From NCBI RefSeq assembly GCF_014451325.2, contig NZ_JACSCH020000012.1, positions 62,001 to 126,000 of the forward strand: a DNA stretch of 64,000 nt. The letters run 5' to 3'. Origin of the DNA: Streptomyces sp. CB02980 (lineage in GTDB: Bacteria; Actinomycetota; Actinomycetes; Streptomycetales; Streptomycetaceae). The position numbers and the translations under genes were made by a program. Of the stretch, positions 52,214 through 60,739 are shown piece by piece; within the stretch, counting starts at the first letter, position 1, and every line of letters starts with the position of its first letter. The notes beneath the pieces were generated by a model. That model saw only the letters and a program-made list of their open reading frames with translations, was not told the DNA's origin and made no database searches.

Positions 52214-52246
52214 TTCATGTCATCGCTTGTGACCATGCGACATGAA
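52214..52246. promoter_or_regulatory. Palindromic candidate operator for the LysR regulator
   Basis: TTCATGTC (52214-52221) and GACATGAA (52239-52246) form a perfect 8-bp inverted repeat with a 17-bp AT-richer spacer. It sits 23 bp before the LysR start, in the divergent spacer. The position and layout fit a LysR-type dimer or tetramer site controlling both directions. Confidence 0.65.
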
Positions 52247-52269
52247 AGACGATCGATAAGGGATTCATC

Positions 52270-53259
52270 ATGGTTACTGGCGAAACGGCCGCTGGAGGCG
52301 CCGCGCCGACGGGCCCCGACCCGCGGACGCCGAGCGCCCATCAACTCCGGCTGTTCGTCGCCCTCGCGGAGGAACTCCACTTCTCGCGCGCCGCCGCCCG
52401 GCTGTTCATCACGCAGTCGGCGCTGAGCCAGCAGATCAGAGACCTGGAAAGACGCCTCGGGGTGCGGCTGTTCGACCGTTCGAGCCGGGCCGTGACGCTT
52501 ACCCCGCAGGGCCGGGTGCTGTTGGCGGACGCGCGCAGCGTGGTGGCGGCCATGGACCGGCTGAGCCGCAGCGCTTCGACGCAGGCGCGCAGGATCTCCG
52601 GACGGCTCGTCGTCGGCACCATCGGCGCGGAAGCGGCGATGCCCTATACGCACGCCGTGCTGCGTCTGCTCCACGAACGGCACCCGTTGGTGCAGGTCGA
52701 CGTGCGCAGCCTCCACTTCGCCGACCACTTCGACGCACTGTTCCGCCATGACATCGATGTTGCCTTCCTCCGCCCACCGGTCCCGCCCGGCGTCGAGGTG
52801 CAACACCTGGCCACGGAAACGCGGTTGGCCTGTCTCTCTGCGAGCGACCCGCTCGTGGACCGCGACCGGATCAGCCTCGCCGAGCTGGCCCGCCACCCGG
52901 TGATCGACGTCCCGCCGCAGGTGCCACGGCTCTGGTGGGACTTCTGGGCCGCCGACCCGCGACCCGACGGCACCCCGGTCCGCTACGGACCCGTCGCCTC
53001 GGACCTGGAGGGCCTTCTGCACCTCGTGGCCCAGGGCAAGGGCATGTGTTTCCTGCCGGCCGCCGCGCGCGACCTCTTCCCGCGCCCCGGCATCCGCTAC
53101 GTCGAGGTCACGGACCTGCCCCCGTCAACGGCGGGCCTCGCCTGGCTGAGGGAGAACCGCACGGAACCGCTCATCGAGGCCGTGGTGGCAGCTGCCGGAC
53201 ACGTGGCCTCGGCGCGGGACCGGGGGGCCGTCCGGGGCAGGAGCCAGGCCGAGGACTGA
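52270..53259 (+). CDS. LysR family transcriptional regulator
   Basis: A 329-residue regulator. After a 24-residue Ala/Gly tail, the HTH is HQLRLFVALAEELHFSRAAA, RLFITQSALSQQIRDLERRL, GVRLFDRSSRAVTLTPQG. The remaining 220 residues form the type 2 periplasmic-binding fold for a co-inducer (GRLVVGTIGAEAAMPY, VDVAFLRPPVPPGV variants). AAGGGA precedes the ATG. It is divergent from the three secreted-protein genes, which are its most likely targets. Confidence 0.9.
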   Translation: MVTGETAAGGAAPTGPDPRTPSAHQLRLFVALAEELHFSRAAARLFITQSALSQQIRDLERRLGVRLFDRSSRAVTLTPQGRVLLADARSVVAAMDRLSRSASTQARRISGRLVVGTIGAEAAMPYTHAVLRLLHERHPLVQVDVRSLHFADHFDALFRHDIDVAFLRPPVPPGVEVQHLATETRLACLSASDPLVDRDRISLAELARHPVIDVPPQVPRLWWDFWAADPRPDGTPVRYGPVASDLEGLLHLVAQGKGMCFLPAAARDLFPRPGIRYVEVTDLPPSTAGLAWLRENRTEPLIEAVVAAAGHVASARDRGAVRGRSQAED

Positions 53260-53266
53260 CCCCACG

Positions 53267-53500
53267 TCACAGGTCGCTCCGGGCGCGGGGTCCCGGCCGC
53301 TGCCCCCAGCGTCCGGCGGTGGGCGGGAGGAACCTCGGGTGGCCCACGGCAGGAGGGGCCGGAGCGCGGCTGGACCGCGCCCCGGCTGTCTCGGGGAGGG
53401 CGGCGGTGAGGTGCTCGACCTGGCTGCGTAGTTCGCCGGCCCGGGCCGTGGTCTCGTCGTGCCGAGCCTGCAGGTCTGCCAGGAGCTCGAAGACGTTCAC
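53267..53500 (-). pseudogene. Coiled-coil protein gene next to a transposase remnant, probably truncated
   Basis: GTG at 53500 opens VNVFELLADLQARHDETTARAGELRSQVEHL, a helical start (key part ADLQARHDETTARA) resembling small proteins that accompany IS transposases in Streptomyces. After residue 32 the sequence turns Pro/Arg-rich and loses the pattern, so the 3' part is likely scrambled. Its start overlaps the transposase remnant's stop (GTGA). Confidence 0.45.
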
Positions 53501-53800
53501 GCAGCCAGCCCACGGGTGCCGCGCCAGGTGGGGGCGGGTGTGGTGGGGCGGCGAGTCATGTTCGCGATGGCAGCCCAGTAGGCGCGTGAGGCGGAGGTGT
53601 CCGGGCGGTGGTCGTGCTGGCGGGCCAGGCGGCGATGCAACATCGATGTGCCGTTGACCTGCTCGACCACCCACCGCTTGGGCTGCGGGACGAACCCTTT
53701 GCCCTGGTCTTCGATGTCCGCCGGACGACCTCGACGTCGGTGTCCATCAGCGCCCCGTGGATGAGGACCTCGTCCTGGGCCGGGGCCCTGGTGCGCGGGT
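53497..53800 (-). pseudogene. IS5-like transposase remnant with frameshift
   Basis: One frame reads IEDQGKGFVPQPKRWVVEQV, NGTSMLHRRLARQHDHRPD and SASRAYWAAIANMTRRPTTP to a stop at 53497. The PKRWVVEQ-x-HRR-L element is the end of the catalytic core of IS5-type transposases (RRWVVERTxxWL). A preceding part, EVLIHGALMDTDVEVVRR, lies in the neighbouring frame, so a single-base shift separates them. The 5' half is missing. Confidence 0.7.
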
Positions 53801-53827
53801 GGCGGCCGGGCAGGCTAGTTTGCTTGG

Positions 53828-54268
53828 ATGAGTCTTCTTGATGATGTGGCCGAGCGCGACGGCTGGCGGTGCTGGGTGTGCGACGAACCGGTCGACCCCG
53901 ACGAGTCGGTGAACGACCCGCGGGGGCCCAGTGTCGACAGCCGGACCGCCGACCGGAAGGCCAAGGTCGCCGAGCGGCTCGCGCACCGCGGGTGCAATAG
54001 CCGCAAGGGCGCGGTCAAGGTCGTCATCGCCTGGCCGGAGCGCCTGTACGTAGTCGAACCCGCGCCGCTGATCGCCGTTGCCGACAGGCTGGAGCGCAAG
54101 GGCGGCCGTGAGATGGTGGGCCGTTGTCCGACCAGGAAGGACGCCCAAGAGGCGGCGGATTGGCTGGTGGACAGGTTCTCCCGACTTCTACCGGGGCTGC
54201 CGGTGACCGCCGACATCGAGGCGGGCGGCGGCCAGTTCCTCGTCATCCTGGCCACCGGCCGCCGCTGA
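53828..54268 (+). CDS. HNH-type zinc-binding nuclease-like protein
   Basis: A 146-residue protein. WRCWVCDEPVDPDES and AHRGCNSRKGA form the two halves of an HNH-like site: CxxC, then H-x-x-CN-x-x-KG. VNDPRGPSVDSRTADRKAK lies between, though the usual central Asp-His is not obvious (D-S-R-T-A-D in its place). The C-terminal 80 residues form a mixed alpha/beta tail. It may be a nuclease of a mobile element or a zinc-binding relative without activity. It sits just after IS debris and begins at a likely ATG without a clear ribosome site. Confidence 0.65.
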   Translation: MSLLDDVAERDGWRCWVCDEPVDPDESVNDPRGPSVDSRTADRKAKVAERLAHRGCNSRKGAVKVVIAWPERLYVVEPAPLIAVADRLERKGGREMVGRCPTRKDAQEAADWLVDRFSRLLPGLPVTADIEAGGGQFLVILATGRR

Positions 54269-54348
54269 TCGGGGATCACCCTCAGCCAAAGACGGCCGAT
54301 GCCGGGGCGCAGTAGCCGGACAAGGCGAACGGGCCTGCGATGCCCCGC

Positions 54349-54621
54349 TCACAGCAGTAGCGCAGCAGTGCGGGCCGCCGCCCTCGCCGGGTGGCGGCCC
54401 GCTCTGCTGTTCACTCCTCGGAGGGAGAGGGGCCAGACGGCCGGCCCGCCGCCGTGCCACTCGATGAGCAGCGGGTCGTCCAGGCGGACGTTGTCCGGGG
54501 CCAGTCCTTCCCGCCGCAGGAACTCCAGGAGGTCGTGGGGCCCAGTGCGCGGCCGAGGATGGGGTGCCGGCCTCGGGCTGTGCTCGCGGCCAGCGGCGGG
54601 GGACTGGCGGGTGGTGTTCAC
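54349..54621 (-). CDS. Small hypothetical protein coupled to the 2H phosphoesterase gene
   Basis: A 90-residue ORF whose GTG start lies inside the 2H gene's stop (GTGA). Residues 27-62, GPHDLLEFLRREGLAPDNVR then LLIEWHGGGPAVWPLSLR, look like a folded domain; both ends are Arg/Ala/Pro-rich and could be shadow sequence. Overlap favours a real translationally coupled gene, but the evidence is modest. Confidence 0.35.
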   Translation of the reverse strand: MNTTRQSPAAGREHSPRPAPHPRPRTGPHDLLEFLRREGLAPDNVRLDDPLLIEWHGGGPAVWPLSLRGVNSRAGRHPARAAARTAALLL

Positions 54622-55175
54622 GGCCCGTCCGGGACGCCGAGCGGCACCGCGAACCGAGGCTGCCGGCCTTCCTCTGTCAGCACCACCAGCTGGACCGCCG
54701 CCGCACGGGTGTCCAGCGGCAGCAGGCTGCCGATCGCAGCGCGGACATGGGCTGTAGCTGTCGGGTTGTCAGCACCCATGGCGACCGTGACATGGGCGGC
54801 GGGCCGCGCCCCGAAGCGGCCCCTGTACGGGTACGACCCCAGGCTACTGGGCGCGGAACGCGTCGACGATCGGTTGGAGTCCCGGAACGGTGCGGCGACG
54901 AAACCGGATGCCGTCACGACCTCCTCCAAGAGCAGATCAGCTGCCGGAAAACTCGCAGCCAGGGTACGCACGCCCTGCTCGCCCTGATCTGTCAGCGCCG
55001 ATTCCGGCACGAACGGGTAGAGGAGCGAGACGTGCGCCGGCACCCCACTACGCACCAGAGCCGGGTCGGTACGCCACGCCGCCTCGAGGAGCGGGGCGGC
55101 ATCGGGCAGGACAATGATGACGGCAGTGGCCGGGATGGCGGTGGGAGGAACTGGGAGGAAGGGAGCAAGTCGCAT
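54618..55175 (-). CDS. 2H phosphoesterase (2'-5' RNA ligase-like)
   Basis: A 185-residue protein with the two H-x-S/T-x motifs of the 2H superfamily: PAHVSLLYPFV and AAHVTVAMG, about 65 residues apart. The strand TAVIIVLPDAAPLLEAAW precedes the first. The family hydrolyses cyclic phosphates or joins RNA ends; small actinobacterial members are uncharacterised. ATG 55175 adds about ten residues before the conserved region. A following small ORF overlaps the end by four bases. Confidence 0.8.
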   Translation of the reverse strand: MRLAPFLPVPPTAIPATAVIIVLPDAAPLLEAAWRTDPALVRSGVPAHVSLLYPFVPESALTDQGEQGVRTLAASFPAADLLLEEVVTASGFVAAPFRDSNRSSTRSAPSSLGSYPYRGRFGARPAAHVTVAMGADNPTATAHVRAAIGSLLPLDTRAAAVQLVVLTEEGRQPRFAVPLGVPDGP

Positions 55176-55210
55176 CTCGCTTCGAGCGAGTCGAGCCGAA
55201 GGCGCCTGCC

Positions 55211-55396
55211 GGGCAAAAGCCCAGGTCAGACGCCTTGCTTTGTGCCTCTAGAAGAACCCGAGCTTCTTCGGCGAGTAGCTGACCAGCAGGTTCTTCGTGT
55301 GCTGGTGGTACAGCAGCTGCACCGCGCTGACCAGGGCAAACGGCGGTACGTACGACTCCCTGGAGGGTGCTGATCCCGAAATGGTCCGGATCTTGG
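55211..55396 (-). repeat. Degenerate dispersed repeat, copy C (aldehyde dehydrogenase C-terminal tail)
   Basis: The minus strand reads HQHTKNLLVSYSPKKLGFF-stop and then GGCGTCTGACCTGGGC, the best preserved of the three copies. The aligned upstream region includes AAGATCCGGACCATT. The rest of the spacer 55176-55754 was read and holds no gene I can support. Confidence 0.8.
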
Positions 55397-55754
55397 TGAG
55401 CGCGGTGCCCTGGGGAGGCGGGAATCGGGTGTGATGGGAAGGCGAGGGAGGGATCGGGAGCTGGGTGGGTCAGGAGGCCGGGCAGGACGGAACCGAGTCC
55501 TGCCGGAGTGGCGTCAGGTCATCGGCTGCGGTCCGGGCCCTGCAGGGAGCCCCGGCGGCCGGGCCGTCGCGCAGCCCGCGCGGGCCGAGGGGACGGCCAT
55601 GGTCGGCAACGCCCTCCGGCCAGGCGCTCTTGGCGTGCCCCAGGACGAACAGCCGGCGCGGTCGGCCGTCGGCGGATCCGGCGAGCTCAGGGGTCTCGGT
55701 GCAGGGCGGCACATCCTTGAGCGTAAGGGGTGGGTCGCCGAACGGCCTTGCACG

Positions 55755-56216
55755 CTAGGGGTACGTCCGCACGTCGTCGTTGTAGTCGCGGGCCCGATCC
55801 CGTACGAGCTCGGGCAGTGTGCCCGTCGCCAGATCGGCGAGGGTCGTGCTCTCCAGGACCTGGCGCAGACTCGTCCGCACAGCACGCCACACATCCGGCA
55901 TGGGAGCCGCCGCACCCTGGTACTCAAGACCCGTCAGCTTCAGGTCCCGCACACTGACGAGCGGTCCGTCCATCGCGCGGATGACGTCGGCGAGGGTGAT
56001 CTCCACGGGCGGCCGGGTGAGGGAGTAACCACCGTCGGGCCCACGCACGCTGAGCACCAGACGCGCCTGCCGCAAGTCGCTCAGCACGACGAAGAGGAAG
56101 CGGACGGGGATGTCCTGGCGTCCGGCGATGTCCTCGGCCTTGAGAGGCCGGTCCGGGGAGCAGGCCAACTCGGCCATGGCCCGGATGGCGTAGTCCGTTC
56201 GTGCTGAGATCCTCAC
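55755..56216 (-). CDS. Rrf2 family transcriptional regulator without Fe-S cysteines
   Basis: A 153-residue regulator. RISARTDYAIRAMAELACSP and KAEDIAGRQDIPVRFLFVVL make the winged HTH, with GPDGGYSLTRPPVEITLADV as the wing. The three Cys that hold the iron-sulfur cluster in IscR and NsrR are absent; only one Cys occurs, in the first helix. It is therefore of the cluster-free CymR/RsrR-like sort and probably responds to another signal or a partner enzyme. The start is GTG 56216, likely leaderless. It diverges from the FAD/TPR gene, whose promoter is covered by a palindrome. Confidence 0.88.
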   Translation of the reverse strand: MRISARTDYAIRAMAELACSPDRPLKAEDIAGRQDIPVRFLFVVLSDLRQARLVLSVRGPDGGYSLTRPPVEITLADVIRAMDGPLVSVRDLKLTGLEYQGAAAPMPDVWRAVRTSLRQVLESTTLADLATGTLPELVRDRARDYNDDVRTYP

Positions 56217-56313
56217 GGACTCAATGTCTCACGAGGAGCGGGAACCTGACCTGCGGCGGTGCTCACAGGACGTCAACAGCGCTCCGGTGCGTCGTTGTTG
56301 TCCGGAAGCGGCG

Positions 56314-56348
56314 TTGCAACTCCACTTTGTTCATCGACATAGTGAACA
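56314..56348 (+). promoter_or_regulatory. Promoter of the FAD/TPR gene with an overlapping palindromic operator
   Basis: TTGCAA (56314-56319) and CATAGT (56338-56343), with an 18-bp spacer, form a good promoter. TGTTCA (56328-56333) and TGAACA (56343-56348), a perfect inverted repeat with a 9-bp spacer, straddle the -10 element. A repressor bound here would block RNA polymerase. The divergent Rrf2 protein is the obvious candidate. Confidence 0.7.
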
Positions 56349-56385
56349 TTGGCTGTGCAGTACCCGCCCCTGGCCGGAGGTTTCC

Positions 56386-59124
56386 GTGGTGTCCGTGGTA
56401 CCTGTCGTGTCCTCGCCGTCCGCCGAGTCCGCCCGTCCTCGACCAACCGTGGCAGTCGTCGGCGCGGGCGCGGCTGGTGCGCTCGTCGCCGTCCAGCTGT
56501 GCGAGGGGGCGGCCCGACGCCGAATCCCGCTCGATCTGATCCTCGTCGACCCCGCGCCAGAGGCGGGCCGGGGCACCGCGTACGCCACCGAGGTTCCCGA
56601 GCACCGGCTCAACGTGCCCGTCGGTGGCATGAGCTGCTACCCAGACGACCCGGGTCACTTCCTGCGCTGGCTCTGCCGCCACGGCGAATCCACCGCCACC
56701 GCGGCGGACTTCGCCTCCCGGTACCGCTACGGCTCATATCTCGCCGACACGCTCGGCCGGGCCATCATCACGGCGCACGGCACGGTCTCCGTACGGCGGC
56801 TGCGCACCAGGGCCACGGGGTGCGCCGACGCGGCCAGGGGGCGTCTGGAGCTTCAGCTCGCCGACGGCGGCACGCTGACGGCGGACAGCGTGGTCCTCGC
56901 CACCGGGCCCGCGGCGGGCCGGTCCGGCTGGGCCCCGGCCGAGCTGGTCGCCTCCGACCGGTTCGTCCCCCGCCCCTGGACGCGGGGCGCGCTCGACGCC
57001 GTCGGCGAGTCGGACGACGTCCTTCTCGTCGGCACCGGACTCACCGCCGTCGATCTCGCGCTCGTCCTCGACCGTCCCGGCCGCACGGTGCACGCCGTGT
57101 CCCGTGGCGGGCTGCTTCCCCAGCCGCACGCGGTCGGCCCGCTGCCCCCCGTACCGCCGCCGCCGGGCCTCGCCGCTCTCCCGTTCCACCGCCTCCGCAG
57201 GGAGTTGAAGCGGCACTTCGCCGCCACACGCCGCACCCACGGCGACTGGCGGCCAGCACTCGACGGGCTGCGGCCCGAGATCGTACGGCTCTGGCAGGGC
57301 CTCACCGACGACGAGCGGGCGGAGTTCCTCGGCCGTGACGCCACCCCGTGGAACGTGCACCGGCACCGCATGGCACCCTCCACCGCCGAGGCCATCGCCC
57401 GGGCGCGCACTGCCCGCAGGCTCCGCGTCCACGCCGGCCGGGTCGCCTCCGCGGTACCACACAAGGACGGCGGCCTGATCGTTTCCCTCGCCGACGGCCG
57501 TGAGTTGCGCGTGGCATGGGTGGTGGACTGTACGGGGCCGGGGCTGCGGGCCGACGGCGGCGGCGACCCGTTGTGGAGCGGGCTGCTGTCCGACGGCCTT
57601 GCCGCACCCGGACCGCTGGGCATCGGTGTGTCCACCGACGGCGGCAGGCTGCTCGACGCCCAAGGGCACCTGGAGCGGCCGCTTTTCACGCTGGGCGCAC
57701 CTCGTCGAGGCGAGCTGTGGGAGACGACCGCGATCCCCGAGATTCGTCACCAGGCCAGGGAGATCGCCGAGACTGTACTCACCCCGCTCACCAGCGCCCC
57801 CCGGTCGGTACGCCGCCGGCCCACTGACCAGTTCGGGCTACCGCTGTCCACCCATGCAGCAGCCGCGGCGTCCTTCCGTTGCGGACTCGCCCGGGTGATC
57901 ACCGTTCGGGCGAAGGCGGCCGAGTCGTTCGCGCGCGCCACCGAACTGGACCCCGGGTTCGCGCTCGGTCACGCGGCACTCGCCTTGCTCGGTCACGAGT
58001 GCGGAGCGGATGTCGATGTCGCCCGGGAGCTGGCGGACGCCCAGCGCAGTGTGCGGGAACGCGGCGACGAGCGGGAGCGGTCGTTCGTCGACGTCGTCAC
58101 GCGCCGCATCAGGGAGCACGAAGCCCACGCAGGCGCCACGGGCGACGGTGACACGGCGCTCGTGGACCACATCGGCCGCTTCCCCGCCGACGCGTTCGCG
58201 CTCGGCATCGCCGTCCCCACCATCGCCTTCTCCGGCGTCGCGGATCTCGACGGCACACTGGCCCTCGGTTTGGTGGAGCTGACCGCGTCCGCCTACGAAG
58301 GGCACTGGTTCCACACCTCGCTCCACTCCTTCGTCCGGCAGGAGCAAGGAAGGATCGAGGAGGCCGGCGAGCTCGCCCAGGCAGCACTCGCCGCACAACC
58401 CGCCTCCGGCCATGCCGTGCACGCCCTCGCCCACGTCCACTACGAGTCCGGTGAGCACCGCACCGGCCGGGACTGGCTCGATGGCTGGATCGGCGGCCAG
58501 GGGCGGGGCGCCGTGCACCGGGCGCACTTCTCCTGGCACGTGGCGCTCCACGAACTGGCCCTCGACGACTCCGCAGCGGTACGCCGCCGTTGGTTTGCTC
58601 AGCTCGCTCCGGGTCAGGTGAACGGGGTGCGGGCCCTCGTCGACTCCGGCTCCCTGCTGTGGCGGGCCCGGATGTCCCGGAACTGGACCGGTCGCGTCCC
58701 CATCGACGGCGTGCTCGACGCGGTCGCCCGCGATCTGGTCGAACGTCCCTCGACCGCATTCACGGCCCTGCACAGCGCCGTCGTCCTCGCCGCCGCCGAC
58801 GACCTCCCCGCACTCCGCCGCCTGCGCACACACGCGGCCGGCGCGGACCCGGTGCAGCGGGAGGTCGTCGTCCCGCTGTGCAGCGCGCTGGAAGCGGTAC
58901 TGGAGGAGGAATGGGCCACCGCGGTGCGGGAACTACGCGAACTGCTGCCCTCGCTGCGCCGCGTGGGAGGCAGTGCGGCACAGCGCGAGGTCATCGAGGA
59001 GACATTGCTGTACGCGCTGGTGGAGGCAGGTCACGGCGACACCGCCCGCCACCTCCTCGAACAACGCCTCGATCGTCGCGCGTCCCCGCTCGACCGGCGC
59101 AGGCTGGCCGGACTGAGCCTCTGA
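56386..59124 (+). CDS. FAD/NAD(P)-binding oxidoreductase fused to a TPR-like domain
   Basis: A 912-residue protein with two parts. Residues 22-485 are an FAD/NAD(P)-binding protein of the HpnW/lycopene-type group common in Streptomyces: TVAVVGAGAAGALVAVQLCE, AYATEVPEHRLNVPVGGMSC, VVLATGPAAG and DDVLLVGTGLTAVDLALVLD. From about 505 the protein becomes helical TPR-like (ATELDPGFALGHAALALLGH, PASGHAVHALAHVHYESGEH), which in other genomes is, from memory, a separate 440-residue protein. The joint at STHAAAAASFRCGLARVI is smooth, so this looks like a true fusion. GTG 56386 follows GGAGG by five bases. Confidence 0.83.
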   Translation: MVSVVPVVSSPSAESARPRPTVAVVGAGAAGALVAVQLCEGAARRRIPLDLILVDPAPEAGRGTAYATEVPEHRLNVPVGGMSCYPDDPGHFLRWLCRHGESTATAADFASRYRYGSYLADTLGRAIITAHGTVSVRRLRTRATGCADAARGRLELQLADGGTLTADSVVLATGPAAGRSGWAPAELVASDRFVPRPWTRGALDAVGESDDVLLVGTGLTAVDLALVLDRPGRTVHAVSRGGLLPQPHAVGPLPPVPPPPGLAALPFHRLRRELKRHFAATRRTHGDWRPALDGLRPEIVRLWQGLTDDERAEFLGRDATPWNVHRHRMAPSTAEAIARARTARRLRVHAGRVASAVPHKDGGLIVSLADGRELRVAWVVDCTGPGLRADGGGDPLWSGLLSDGLAAPGPLGIGVSTDGGRLLDAQGHLERPLFTLGAPRRGELWETTAIPEIRHQAREIAETVLTPLTSAPRSVRRRPTDQFGLPLSTHAAAAASFRCGLARVITVRAKAAESFARATELDPGFALGHAALALLGHECGADVDVARELADAQRSVRERGDERERSFVDVVTRRIREHEAHAGATGDGDTALVDHIGRFPADAFALGIAVPTIAFSGVADLDGTLALGLVELTASAYEGHWFHTSLHSFVRQEQGRIEEAGELAQAALAAQPASGHAVHALAHVHYESGEHRTGRDWLDGWIGGQGRGAVHRAHFSWHVALHELALDDSAAVRRRWFAQLAPGQVNGVRALVDSGSLLWRARMSRNWTGRVPIDGVLDAVARDLVERPSTAFTALHSAVVLAAADDLPALRRLRTHAAGADPVQREVVVPLCSALEAVLEEEWATAVRELRELLPSLRRVGGSAAQREVIEETLLYALVEAGHGDTARHLLEQRLDRRASPLDRRRLAGLSL

Positions 59125-59458
59125 CGGACGGGAAGGGAAATGGGTCTCGCACTCCCCACATCGAGCGACGGCGGCCATCAAGGCAGTGAAGAGGAGGCCG
59201 CTGATGGCCCGGGGATGATGACCGAGCAGGGCGGTATGCGTCTGCCGCCCAGTCCGGGGACCTGGACTGGGTGACGAGTTCTACCAGCGACGACGCGACC
59301 ACCTTCCTCATCGAGTGGCGCGGCGGCGACGCCGACCATCTCGCCACCCTCGATCGAGCCGACGGCAACCGCCGCTACTCACTGAGCGACTGGTCGGCGA
59401 CGCCGTCTGCCGTCAGCGTGCCCAGCCAGCGCGGGAACGGCCCTGATACCGCTGTCAC
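59125..59458. other. Spacer with a short unassigned ORF
   Basis: A 63-residue ORF at 59271-59462 (TTFLIEWRGGDADHLATLDR) has a GTG start but no ribosome site and no recognised family. It runs into the left end of the IS-like element. Nothing else stands out in this stretch. Confidence 0.3.
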
Positions 59459-59595
59459 CTAAGGGCTGTCCCGCAAAGATCGTCTGGTGCGCCCGGCCAT
59501 GACGCGGCGAATCACCCGAGGCCGCGAAAGTCGAACCACACGCTCAACGCCCGTGGCCAGCCTGCCTCAGGGAGCTTGACCACAGGAGCTCATAC

Positions 59596-60492
59596 TCACA
59601 GCCCGGCCTGAGCGAGCAAGGACTCGGCCTGTTGCCGCGAGAGATTTGGCGGGGCCGGTGCGGCTGGGGGACACGTGTGGGTGCCGCGGCTGAACGACAG
59701 CATCCACTCAGCAAGGGGGCTGTCGGGCTCCAGGGTGGCCACAACCTGTTCACGCATCGCCTGCGGGGTGTCGGCCCGGGCCGCGATCGCATTCCTGACG
59801 AAGATGTCCTGGTCACCTGCCAGCACGTCGCGCAGACCGGGTGGCAGGTCCGGATGTGCGGCGACGGCCTCACGGACATCGGAATCCGGGTCGGCAGCCA
59901 GCTCAGGGGTCGGTACGGCATGGGCGACCGCAGCGGCGCGGGTCACCGGATCTGCCAGCAGTCCCGGCAGAAGGTCCGCGGGAGGGACGAATGCCCGAAC
60001 ACTGCCACTGCGAATGCCTGGGTCGGCATCGGTCAGCAACATCCTGCGGACGTCGTCCGGAGCATCACGCCAGCGCTGGATGACCGACGATCGCACACTG
60101 GCCTCCGAGTCCGCGGCCAGGAGGGCTAGCAACTCCGTCGGCAGGTGCTTGTTCATCGCAAGGAACGACCGCACGGAAGGGTCCGGGTCGGCCGCCAGAC
60201 GGGCGAGCAGCCCCAGAGGCTCGTCCCTGACGCTCGCCGCGGCCGCACACCGAACAGCAGGCTCCGGATGCTCCGCAAAGCGGGCCCTGATCCGAGAGGG
60301 CACGGAGGAGTTCCCGGCGAGAGTCCGTACGGAGCCGAGCTCGATGATCTCTGCTATCAGTTCGTCAGTCAGGTCCCGACGCAGCAACGCCACCGCGCGC
60401 CGAGCCCCCGGGTGCTGGAGCAGGCGCCGCACCAGGTCAGCGGGCAGGTCATCTTGGGCTGCTAGAGCACTGAGTTCAGCATCCAGTTCCAT
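59596..60492 (-). CDS. HEAT-like/leucine-rich variant repeat protein
   Basis: A 298-residue protein made of 20-25-residue helical pairs. Units such as RFAEHPEPAVRCAAAASVRD, RLAADPDPSVRSFLAMNKHL and LAADPDSDVREAVAAHPDLP repeat the A-x-D-P-D-x-x-V-R theme of HEAT-like/LRV proteins. These make protein-binding superhelices. No catalytic part is visible. It starts at ATG 60492. It lies inside the inverted ends of an IS-like element, beside the transposase and in the opposite direction, so it may be a passenger gene. Confidence 0.75.
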   Translation of the reverse strand: MELDAELSALAAQDDLPADLVRRLLQHPGARRAVALLRRDLTDELIAEIIELGSVRTLAGNSSVPSRIRARFAEHPEPAVRCAAAASVRDEPLGLLARLAADPDPSVRSFLAMNKHLPTELLALLAADSEASVRSSVIQRWRDAPDDVRRMLLTDADPGIRSGSVRAFVPPADLLPGLLADPVTRAAAVAHAVPTPELAADPDSDVREAVAAHPDLPPGLRDVLAGDQDIFVRNAIAARADTPQAMREQVVATLEPDSPLAEWMLSFSRGTHTCPPAAPAPPNLSRQQAESLLAQAGL

Positions 60493-60739
60493 GGAACGCA
60501 GGGTAATCCTCGGGCCTGGAAGAGGACGCCCCAAGCCAATCTACCGTCGCAGCCGGACACCGAACTTGTCATGGGCGGCTCAGGCACAGGTACTGAACGA
60601 CGGCGAGTACTCATTCCGCAACCCGACCAACCGCTTCGCCCTGTCAGCCGATCGCCTGGCCCGGGTGGCAGCCGCGCTGACGCCCTGACCCACACGCCCA
60701 TTCCCAACGGCAAGTGGTCATGTTTGGAACAATCCTGCC

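Noticed and set aside
60571..60688. Protein-like C-terminal piece LNDGEYSFRNPTNRFALSAD on the plus strand
   Set aside because: It has no start codon, ribosome site or identifiable family. It may be a scrap of a gene, but the support is too thin to annotate.
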